Assembly: GCA_934654515.1 (NCBI GenBank)
Contig: CAKUGA010000002.1
Span: 1-60,507, forward strand
Reading direction: 5' to 3'
Length of the DNA stretch: 60,507 nt
Source of the DNA: an uncultured Collinsella sp.
Lineage (GTDB): Bacteria; Actinomycetota; Coriobacteriia; Coriobacteriales; Coriobacteriaceae
Positions 54,439-60,507 of this stretch are shown here, in pieces. Each line of letters opens with the position of its first letter. Positions within the stretch are counted from its first letter, which is position 1. Both the position numbers and the translations under genes were made by a program. The notes beneath the pieces were generated by a model. It was not told the origin of the DNA and made no database searches. It worked only from the letters and a program-made list of their open reading frames with translations.

Positions 54439-55353
54439 ATGACTGATGCCGTTGAGGTTCTGCGAATTGATTCGCTCGAGGACGAGCGGCTCGATGCCTA
54501 CGTGCGACTGACCGAGCGAGAGCTGCGCTGCGTGCTGGAGCCGCAAAAGGGCATCTTTATCGCCGAGAGTGCCAAGGTCATAGAGCGTGCGGTGCGCGCT
54601 GGATACGAGCCGGTGAGCTTTCTGTTGGGTGAGCGCTGGCTCGATCAGATGATGCCGCTGTTTGAGCGCCTGGTTGTGCGCGAGGGCGCGGGTCCGGTTC
54701 CTGTGTTCGTGGCCTCCATGGAGCTCATGGAGCAGTTGACGGGCTTTAACGTGACGCGCGGTGCGCTCGCGGCGTTCCGTCGCCCGCGTCAGATTCCTGT
54801 TGATGAGTTTCTGGGCGGCGTCGTCGAGGCGGCGGGGGAGCGCCCGGTGCGCGTATGCGTGCTTGAGGGTATTGTCGACCACACAAACGTGGGCGCGATT
54901 TTCCGCTCGGCCGCCGCGCTCAACGTCGACGGCATTTTGGTGAGCCCTACGTGCTGCGATCCGCTGTATCGTCGCTCTGCCCGCGTGAGCATGGGCACGG
55001 TGTTTCAGGTGCCGTGGACGCGTATTGGCAGTGAGGCTCGCGTGTGGCCACATGATGGCCTGGCCGCGCTTCATGATGCCGGTTTTTCGTGTGCCGCCAT
55101 GGCGTTGACGGATGACTCCGTTTCGCTGGACGATCCTGTGCTGCAGGAGATTGATCGCCTGGCGATCTTTATGGGCACCGAGGGTGCCGGTCTGGGCGCC
55201 AAGACCATCGCGGGCTGTGACCGGGCCGTGCGCATCCCGATGGCGCACGGGGTCGATTCGCTCAACGTGGCCGCGGCGAGTGCCGTCGCCTTTTGGCAGC
55301 TGTGCCCGCACGTGAGCAACGAGTATCACTACCAGCCGGGTTTGTATCACTAG
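54439..55353 (+). CDS. SpoU/TrmH family RNA 2'-O-methyltransferase
   Basis: A 304-residue knotted methyltransferase. The N-terminal ~120 residues form an RNA-binding SpoU-sub-like part. The SPOUT motifs are ILEGIVDHTNVGAIFRSAAALNVDGIL-type (motif 1, seen as EGIVDHTNVGAIFRSA), IFMGTEGAGLG (motif 2) and IPMAHGVDSLNVAAASAVA (motif 3). It should modify a ribose in rRNA or tRNA; which site cannot be told. A dyad GGCGGCGC-TTAG-CGTCGCC lies in the 108-bp gap upstream. Confidence 0.9.
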   Translation: MTDAVEVLRIDSLEDERLDAYVRLTERELRCVLEPQKGIFIAESAKVIERAVRAGYEPVSFLLGERWLDQMMPLFERLVVREGAGPVPVFVASMELMEQLTGFNVTRGALAAFRRPRQIPVDEFLGGVVEAAGERPVRVCVLEGIVDHTNVGAIFRSAAALNVDGILVSPTCCDPLYRRSARVSMGTVFQVPWTRIGSEARVWPHDGLAALHDAGFSCAAMALTDDSVSLDDPVLQEIDRLAIFMGTEGAGLGAKTIAGCDRAVRIPMAHGVDSLNVAAASAVAFWQLCPHVSNEYHYQPGLYH

Positions 55354-55478
55354 CCGAGTGTGATATCCGAGTCGTGCGAGCGGGGTATTTCTATAATCTT
55401 CGCTTGGTGCTAGGCTGGTCATTATTGTAACTATTATCAGCTGTTTTGTCGGTTGACGTGCGCTTTTGGGGAGGGCGT

Positions 55479-56828
55479 GTGGCTAAGAAATCTACGGCTA
55501 TCGATGTAACGCAGGGTGTTATTTGGCAGCAGCTGCTTTCGCTGTGCGTTCCCATCTTTTTTAGTTCGTTTTTTCAGCAGGCCTACACGCTTATCGGTAC
55601 CTATATTGTCGGCCAGTTTGGCGGCAAGCTCGCGCTGGGTGGCATTCAGGCCACGATGGTGCTCACTGAGCTCTGCATTGGTTTTTGCGTTGGAGTCGGT
55701 GCCGGCTGCGCGGTCATTACCGGTCAGTATTTTGGCCAGCACGATGATGAGCGACTGAGTCGTTCGGTCCATACGGCCATGACGCTCGCGCTGGTGGGCG
55801 GTATCGTTTTCTCGATTCTTGGCATAGTGTTCGTTGAGCCCATGCTGGTGCTTATGAACACGCCGCATGAACTATTGGCCGAGGGCGTGGCCTATGCTCG
55901 TTGTTATTTTGCCGCCATGGTTGCGGCGCTGCTGCTCAATATGGGAACTGCATTGCTGCGCGCCGTGGGCGACACGCGCGGGCCTGCTGTGATCATCGCT
56001 TCCGGCTGCCTTGTTAATGCGGTGCTGGATGTCATTTTCGTTGCCGTGCTTCATATGGAGGCTCTGGGCTGCGGCATCGCGGTGGCGCTGACCATTTGCT
56101 CCAACGCCACGATGATCGTGATTCGTATGATGCACGCACCGGGTGCGTGGCGGCTTTCACTGTCCAAACTCGGCATCGATCGCGGTATTTGCAAGAGTAT
56201 GATCTCGTGCGGTCTGCCACTCGGTTTTCAATCGGCTGCCTATTCGATCTCGAACGTGCTGATCCAGGTGTCGGTCAACTCGTTTGGTGCCGATGTCACC
56301 ACGGCATGGGGTCTTTCGGGCCGTTTGGATGGCATTGTCTGGATGGTGACCGAGGCGCTCGGTGTATCGATCACTACGTTCTCGGCGCAGAACTTTGGCG
56401 CGCGCAATTACGAGCGCATGCGCAAGGGCTACCACACGTCGCTCGTGCTGTCGTTTATGCTCATTGGTGGCCTGTCTGCCGTGCTGCTGGTGTTCTCGGG
56501 TCCGTTGTCGCGTCTGTTTGTCGACGATGCTTCGATTTCGGCGTACACCACGACGATTCTTCATTTTATCGCGCCGTTCTACGCGATCTTCTCGATTATC
56601 GAAAACGCGTCGGGCTCCATTCGCGGCGCCGGCGTGAGCTTGCAGCCCATGCTGCTCACGATTTTTGGCACCGTCGTGCTCAGGGTGATCTGGGTGTTTG
56701 CGATCATGCCCTTCGATCCGTCGCTTGAGCACCTGCTGCTGGTTTACCCCGTAACCTGGCTCATCACGGCCACTATGTTCACCATCTACCACCACAGCGG
56801 CAACTGGCTAGGTCGCGCCACCGCCTAG
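55479..56828 (+). CDS. MATE-family efflux transporter
   Basis: GTG 55479 behind GGGGAGGGC is the likely start (an in-frame TTG at 55446 is upstream of that ribosome binding site); 449 residues with about twelve membrane helices. FFQQAYTLIGTYIVGQFGGKLALGGIQA and GYFGQ-like GQYFGQHDDERLSRSVHTA, NMGTALLRAVGDTRGP are typical of MATE exporters in Firmicutes/Actinobacteria. It probably exports cationic drugs or metabolites using a sodium or proton gradient; substrate unknown. Confidence 0.92.
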   Translation: MAKKSTAIDVTQGVIWQQLLSLCVPIFFSSFFQQAYTLIGTYIVGQFGGKLALGGIQATMVLTELCIGFCVGVGAGCAVITGQYFGQHDDERLSRSVHTAMTLALVGGIVFSILGIVFVEPMLVLMNTPHELLAEGVAYARCYFAAMVAALLLNMGTALLRAVGDTRGPAVIIASGCLVNAVLDVIFVAVLHMEALGCGIAVALTICSNATMIVIRMMHAPGAWRLSLSKLGIDRGICKSMISCGLPLGFQSAAYSISNVLIQVSVNSFGADVTTAWGLSGRLDGIVWMVTEALGVSITTFSAQNFGARNYERMRKGYHTSLVLSFMLIGGLSAVLLVFSGPLSRLFVDDASISAYTTTILHFIAPFYAIFSIIENASGSIRGAGVSLQPMLLTIFGTVVLRVIWVFAIMPFDPSLEHLLLVYPVTWLITATMFTIYHHSGNWLGRATA

Positions 56829-56830
56829 CC

Positions 56831-56848
56831 ATTGGGGACGTCCCCAAT
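56831..56848. terminator. Perfect palindrome between convergent MATE and cobO genes
   Basis: ATTGGGGACGTCCCCAAT is an 18-bp perfect palindrome, 2 nt after the MATE stop and 2 nt before the cobO stop. No T tract. Shares the GGGGAC core with the repeats at 36511-36566. Confidence 0.5.
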
Positions 56849-56850
56849 GA

Positions 56851-57336
56851 TTAGTATTCGATGCCTTGGCGGGCTAGGAGACCTTCGTCGAAGTAGTGCT
56901 TGACGGGGCGCATTTCGGTGACCAGGTCGGCGAGGTCCGCCAGCGGCAGCAGGCCGCGCCCGGTCAACACGAGCTCGGTGGTGGCGGGCTTCATTGCGAT
57001 TAGCGCTTCGACATCCTCGCGCGTTACAAAGCCGCGTCGCATGGCTTCTCCCAGCTCATCCAAGATCAGCACGTCGACCTGGCTAATCTGCTCGCGCGCC
57101 AGCTCGATGATCTGTGCCGCACAGGCCTCGGGTGTGTCGCGGTCGGCTTGTACGATGCGTAGCCCCAATCGAGGTGCTGCGTCGTGTTCGGCGCAGTGCA
57201 GCTTCTTGGCAAACTGAAGCATGAGCACGTTAAGTCCATAGCCCGTGGCGCGCAGCGCGAGCCCCAGCGCAGCCGTCGTCTTGCCCTTGCCGTCGCCCGT
57301 ATAGATTTGAACTTTGCCGACTTCCAGAGATGCCAT
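56851..57336 (-). CDS. cobO: Corrinoid adenosyltransferase (CobA/CobO/BtuR)
   Basis: A 161-residue ATP:corrinoid adenosyltransferase. P-loop GDGKGKTTAALGLALRATGYG (residues ~14-20 for GDGKGKT), VDVLILDELGEAMRRG and the C-terminal LTGRGLLPLADLADLVTEMRPVKHYFDEGLLARQGIEY identify the family. It makes adenosylcobalamin-type cofactor for B12 enzymes. AAAGGAT precedes the ATG. No other cobalamin gene is in the window. Confidence 0.95.
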   Translation of the reverse strand: MASLEVGKVQIYTGDGKGKTTAALGLALRATGYGLNVLMLQFAKKLHCAEHDAAPRLGLRIVQADRDTPEACAAQIIELAREQISQVDVLILDELGEAMRRGFVTREDVEALIAMKPATTELVLTGRGLLPLADLADLVTEMRPVKHYFDEGLLARQGIEY

Positions 57337-57428
57337 ATCTATCCTTTCGTACCGTGCGTCGGTTTATCGCCGTCCGGGTTGGGTATTCTAGAAAACATTA
57401 TCAACCCCAGTAGATGGAGTTCAACCAG

Positions 57429-59321
57429 ATGGAGATGGATGACAACAAACGTAGACGGAATATGATCCTCTACGTGCTCATCGCCTTCGTCGTCTACCTC
57501 GTGCTCTCGACCGTTCTGTTCCCCAACATCGGTCACACGCAGCAGATTACGAAGACCGATTATTCGACGTTTGTCAAAGCGCTCGATAAGAAGAGCGTCG
57601 ACAAGGTCGAGTACAACACGGACGATTACACGATTTATTACACCAAGAAGGGCGAGGACGAGAACATCGCCTACAAGACGACCGGTGTGCCGAATGATGC
57701 GAGCTTTACCGATCGCGTGCTTGAATCCGGTGCTTCGCTGGAGTCGGTCGTTCCCGATAAAAACTCGGGCCTGATGACTTACTACCTGCTCACACTTATT
57801 CTTCCCATGGCGATTTTCTTCCTCATCGGCTGGTGGCTCAACCGCCGCATGAAGAAGGCCATGGGTGATGACGGTCCGTCGATGAACTTTGGCGGCGGTG
57901 GTTTTGGCGGCGGTGGACTGGGCAAGTCCGGCGCGCGCGTGATCGCCTCCAAGGACGTGGGCGTGACCTTTAAGGACGTCGCCGGCCAGGAAGAGGCCAA
58001 GGAGTCCCTCAAGGAGGTCGTCGACTTTCTGGAGAAGCCGCAGCGCTACGAGGAGATCGGCGCCAAGCTGCCGCGCGGTGCCCTCCTTGTCGGCCCCCCG
58101 GGTACCGGTAAAACCCTGCTTGCCAAGGCTGTGGCCGGCGAGGCTGGTGTTCCGTTCTTTAGCATTTCGGGCTCTGAGTTCGTCGAGATGTTCGTCGGTC
58201 GTGGCGCCGCCAAGGTGCGTGACCTGTTTAAGCAGGCTAAGGAAAAGGCCCCGTGCATCGTCTTTATTGACGAGATTGATACCATCGGCAAGAAGCGCGA
58301 TGGCGGCGGCTTTAGTGGCAACGACGAGCGCGAGCAGACACTCAACCAACTGCTGACCGAGATGGACGGTTTTGATAACCATAAGGGTATCGTCGTCCTC
58401 GCCGCGACCAACCGCCCCGACAGCCTCGATCCGGCTTTGCTGCGCCCCGGCCGTTTTGACCGCCGCATTCCCGTCGAGCTGCCCGACCTGACCGGCCGTA
58501 AGAACATCCTCGAGTTGCATGCCAAGAGCGTGAAGACGCAGCCGCCGATTGACCTGACCGCGATTGCCCGCGCCACGCCCGGTGCCTCGGGTGCCGACTT
58601 GGCCAACATCATCAACGAGGGTGCTCTGCGTGCCGTCCGCGAGGGTCGCAAGCGCGCCACGCAGGACGATTTTGAGGAGTCGGTGGAGGTTGTCATCGCC
58701 GGTCAGCAGCGCAAGTCCACGGTGCTGTCCGATCACGAGAAGCAGGTCGTTTCTTACCACGAGATTGGCCATGCCATCGTTGCCGCCCGCCAGAAGGGCT
58801 CTGCGCCGGTTACCAAGATCACCATCGTGCCGCGCACGAGCGGCGCTCTGGGCTACACCATGCAGGTCGAGGAGGACGAGCGCTTCCTGACCACGCGCCA
58901 GGAGGTTCTGGACAAGCTCGCCGTCTACTGCGGCGGACGTGCTGCCGAGGAGCTCATCTTTGGCGAGATGACGACCGGTGCGGCCAATGATATCGAGCAG
59001 GCCACCAAGCTCGCCCGTAACATGGTGACGCGCTTTGGTATGTCCGATGAGTTTGGCATGATGGCGCTCGGTACCGTTCAGAATGCGTACCTCAACCAGG
59101 ACACGTCGCTCACCTGCGCCCCCGGTACGGCCGAGCGCGTTGACGCAATTGTCGCCAAGCTGATTGAGGATGCGCACGATCGCGCCCTGCAGATCCTCAA
59201 GGAGAACAAGTTCAAGCTCCATGAGCTCGCTCGTTATCTTTACAAGAAGGAGACGATCACGGGCGAGGAGTTCATGAATCTCCTCACGCGCGAGAATCCG
59301 CTGATGCCAAAGCAGCAGTAA
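57429..59321 (+). CDS. ftsH: ATP-dependent zinc metalloprotease FtsH
   Basis: ATG 57429 is favoured by TGGAG 9 nt upstream; ATG 57414 and 57435 are alternatives. About 630 residues: N-terminal membrane helix (~13-32), periplasmic-side domain, second helix (~118-138), a Gly-rich linker ([13 protein letters not shown]), AAA module with [19 protein letters not shown] and the second region of homology, then the zinc site HEIGH (H444, E445, H448 from this start). It degrades membrane and short-lived proteins. The first promoter element must lie in the short gap shared with cobO. Confidence 0.97.
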   Translation: MEMDDNKRRRNMILYVLIAFVVYLVLSTVLFPNIGHTQQITKTDYSTFVKALDKKSVDKVEYNTDDYTIYYTKKGEDENIAYKTTGVPNDASFTDRVLESGASLESVVPDKNSGLMTYYLLTLILPMAIFFLIGWWLNRRMKKAMGDDGPSMNFGGGGFGGGGLGKSGARVIASKDVGVTFKDVAGQEEAKESLKEVVDFLEKPQRYEEIGAKLPRGALLVGPPGTGKTLLAKAVAGEAGVPFFSISGSEFVEMFVGRGAAKVRDLFKQAKEKAPCIVFIDEIDTIGKKRDGGGFSGNDEREQTLNQLLTEMDGFDNHKGIVVLAATNRPDSLDPALLRPGRFDRRIPVELPDLTGRKNILELHAKSVKTQPPIDLTAIARATPGASGADLANIINEGALRAVREGRKRATQDDFEESVEVVIAGQQRKSTVLSDHEKQVVSYHEIGHAIVAARQKGSAPVTKITIVPRTSGALGYTMQVEEDERFLTTRQEVLDKLAVYCGGRAAEELIFGEMTTGAANDIEQATKLARNMVTRFGMSDEFGMMALGTVQNAYLNQDTSLTCAPGTAERVDAIVAKLIEDAHDRALQILKENKFKLHELARYLYKKETITGEEFMNLLTRENPLMPKQQ

Positions 59322-59347
59322 AGCCGCGGCCGAGCCAGTAAACGCCG

Positions 59348-59386
59348 ACGCCCCATTTGAGCAGCTTTCTCAAATGGGGCGTTTTG
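59348..59386 (+). terminator. Terminator after ftsH
   Basis: ACGCCCCATTTGAG (59348-59361) and CTCAAATGGGGCGT (59369-59382) form a perfect 14-bp stem, loop CAGCTTT, then TTTGCTT. It ends 16 nt before the next gene. Confidence 0.9.
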
Positions 59387-59402
59387 CTTGAGAGGGATGG
59401 AA

Positions 59403-59864
59403 ATGAAGATCGTGGTGAGTGCCTGCTTGATGGGCGAGAGTTGCAAGTATAACGGGCTCGATAATTACCACCGCGCGTTGGTCGAGGCTTGCGAGCGTAC
59501 GGGGACCGAGGTGCTCCTCGTATGCCCCGAGGTCTTTGGCGGCCTGCCCACACCGCGTAAGCCGTCCGAGATTGTGAACGGCGAGGTCCGTACCTGCGAG
59601 GGCACCTCAGTCGATCGCGAGTTTCGCCTGGGCGCCCAGCGCGCACTCGATATGTGTGAGCAGGCGGGTGGCCCGTCCGAGATCGCCGCGTGCATTCTTC
59701 AGGATCGCAGTCCCTCGTGCGGTGCCGGCCGCATCTACGATGGAACATTCAGCGGCACCCTCACCGCGGGCAACGGCGTTTTTGTCGATCTGCTGCTGCG
59801 TCACGGGTACCGTGTGATTCCGGCTAGCGAGTTCGATCCCAGCATGCTGGAACATTGTCCATAG
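59403..59864 (+). CDS. DUF523 family protein
   Basis: ATG 59403 with GAGAGGG upstream gives 153 residues. The DUF523 signature is clear: VSACLMGESCKYNG, VLLVCPEVFGGLPTPRKPSEI, ILQDRSPSCGAGRIYDGTFSGTLTAGNGV. Conserved cysteines (CLMG, C of SCKY, VCPE, SPSCG) suggest a metal or iron-sulfur site; the family's function is not settled. The 3' end abuts mobile-element debris but is itself complete. Confidence 0.9.
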   Translation: MKIVVSACLMGESCKYNGLDNYHRALVEACERTGTEVLLVCPEVFGGLPTPRKPSEIVNGEVRTCEGTSVDREFRLGAQRALDMCEQAGGPSEIAACILQDRSPSCGAGRIYDGTFSGTLTAGNGVFVDLLLRHGYRVIPASEFDPSMLEHCP

Positions 59865-59970
59865 CACTCGAACCCAACACTTCCTCACGGGTGACCGTTT
59901 TGGCATCATCCGTGATGTTGATATTGAGTACGACCCGGTCATCAAAGACGTAGACCGAGTTGACAGGCGC
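59863..59970 (-). pseudogene. Remnant of a serine recombinase C terminus
   Basis: On the minus strand residues VNSVYVFDDRVVLNINITDD and AKTVTREEVLGSSA resemble the last ~40 residues of large serine recombinases (family pattern VNAVYLYDDKIVLTFNY-like, then KTVTLxEVxxSD). No more of the gene is present upstream, where IS debris begins. It directly abuts the DUF523 3' end, so an integrative element probably once ended here. Confidence 0.4.
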
Positions 59971-60068
59971 CGTACCCAGGCAGCCCCTCCCCGCGGTCCT
60001 CGCGCAGGAACGCGCACATGGCCTTCCCGTCTCTTGCGCCCCTCCCGGAACTGTCCACATCAGTGTAG

Positions 60069-60299
60069 CCAATCCAGTCCGTCAAGGGCTGCAGCCCGGA
60101 CAACGCGGCGATGGAGGGCTTCTTCGGCCTGCTCAAGAAGGTGTTCTGGCACGGCAGGGGCTGGTCGGACTGGACCCCCGCCCGCTTCATCGAGGAGCTC
60201 GGGGGCTGGATCGGTCGATACAATACGGAGAGGCGCAGCGATGCGCTCGGTGGCCGCACGCCGGCCGAGTTCCGCTCCGCGCTGGGAAGGGCCGCGTAA
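60069..60299 (+). pseudogene. IS3-family (IS150-type) transposase, 3' remnant
   Basis: The frame after a stop at 60066 reads SVKGCSPDNAAMEGFFGLLKK then VFWHGRGWSDWTPARFIEEL, GWIGRYNTERR and ALGGRTPAEFR up to TAA at 60297. This is the C-terminal rve/integrase end of IS150-group OrfB, including the DDE Glu (in NAAMEGFF). The N-terminal integrase core and OrfA are missing, so it is inactive. Confidence 0.85.
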
Positions 60300-60414
60300 C
60301 GGTCCAAGAAATCGTTCGCAGTCCCCATTCTTGCCCCTTTGGGACAGCTTCTTGTTGGGGCGTGCCTGCCCCAAACCCTGCTAGGAACGAGTACAGCAAA
60401 CTGGAATTGTTAAA
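60300..60414. mobile_element. Right end of the IS remnant and adjoining non-coding sequence
   Basis: CGGTCCAA (60300-60307) directly after the transposase stop, then TTCGCAGTCCCC (60315-60326), parallels the arrangement at 49-73. From about 60330 on I see a CCCC/GGGG dyad (TTGGGGCGTGCCTGCCCCAA, 60355-60374) but no gene; the hairpin may terminate the incoming minus-strand gene. Confidence 0.45.
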
Positions 60415-60507
60415 TTAGTCTTTGCAAATTACCTTTGAACCTTCACCATCAATTACAATTCCCTGACGGTTGTTAATTGGGCATAGATTCAAATCCGAAA
60501 ACTCAGT
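60415..60507 (-). CDS. C-terminal end of an unidentified gene (5' outside the window)
   Basis: The minus strand from the right edge is open for 30 codons to TAA at 60415-60417 and reads TEFSDLNLCPINNRQGIVID then GEGSKVICKD. Composition is AT-rich and the residue pattern looks protein-like. Too short to identify; it suggests another low-GC accessory gene beyond the edge. Confidence 0.4.
   Translation of the reverse strand, partial: TEFSDLNLCPINNRQGIVIDGEGSKVICKD

Overview
The window is a high-GC bacterial chromosome segment whose gene content, protein style and gene order suggest a Coriobacteriia actinobacterium, most likely Collinsella or a close relative. This is inferred from recognisable protein families and GC-rich codon use, not from a database search. 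Both ends are damaged by mobile DNA. The first ~80 bases and positions 60075-60326 look like right ends of related IS3/IS150-type insertion sequences, so the window may be a contig bounded by repeats.

Region 1 (1-6136) is visibly AT-richer than the rest and looks like an acquired defence-type island. It holds a three-gene set resembling an ABC-three-component (ABC-3C) system (effector C-terminal part, small middle component, SMC-like ATPase), a DUF4238 protein, and a pair made of an AAA15/OLD-like ATPase and a TOPRIM/RloB-like protein. The pair is preceded by a perfect 25-bp inverted repeat that contains both a promoter-like sequence and the ribosome binding site.

Region 2 (6463-17558) is an eight-gene, almost gap-free operon. 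It contains a Gram-positive-type Pel exopolysaccharide locus (pelD-like with an extra N-terminal SDR-like domain, pelE-like, pelA-like deacetylase, pelF, pelG). This runs by start/stop overlaps into a CotH-kinase lipoprotein, a VTC-type polyphosphate polymerase-like protein and a DUF4956 membrane protein. The degenerate GGDEF domain of PelD keeps an RxxD c-di-GMP I-site. The last three genes suggest that a phosphoryl-transfer or polyphosphate module is coupled to Pel secretion; this is the most interesting candidate system here.

Region 3 (17671-24468) is mixed: a divergent Cys/Met PLP-enzyme homologue, a ModE-like winged-helix protein, guaB, leuS with an elaborate nested inverted-repeat leader, and a lipoprotein. 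Two intergenic gaps carry MITE-like inverted-repeat elements.

Region 4 (24838-36352) is the conserved information-processing cluster rimP-nusA-infB-rbfA-nrnA-truB-ribF-dnaG-sigA, followed by two identical tRNA-Asn genes. ylxR is absent, and NusA carries a C-terminal Cys/His motif.

Region 5 (37037-51917) is a second housekeeping series: asp23, fakA-like, recG, rsmD, coaD, a coiled-coil protein, yceD, rpmF, plsX, acpP, rnc, smc, ftsY and ffh.

Region 6 (52023-60507) holds a DUF134-NifX fusion with two ATATG-centred palindromes upstream, thyA-folA, a SpoU methyltransferase, a MATE transporter, cobO, ftsH and a DUF523 protein. It ends in mobile-element debris and an incoming partial gene.
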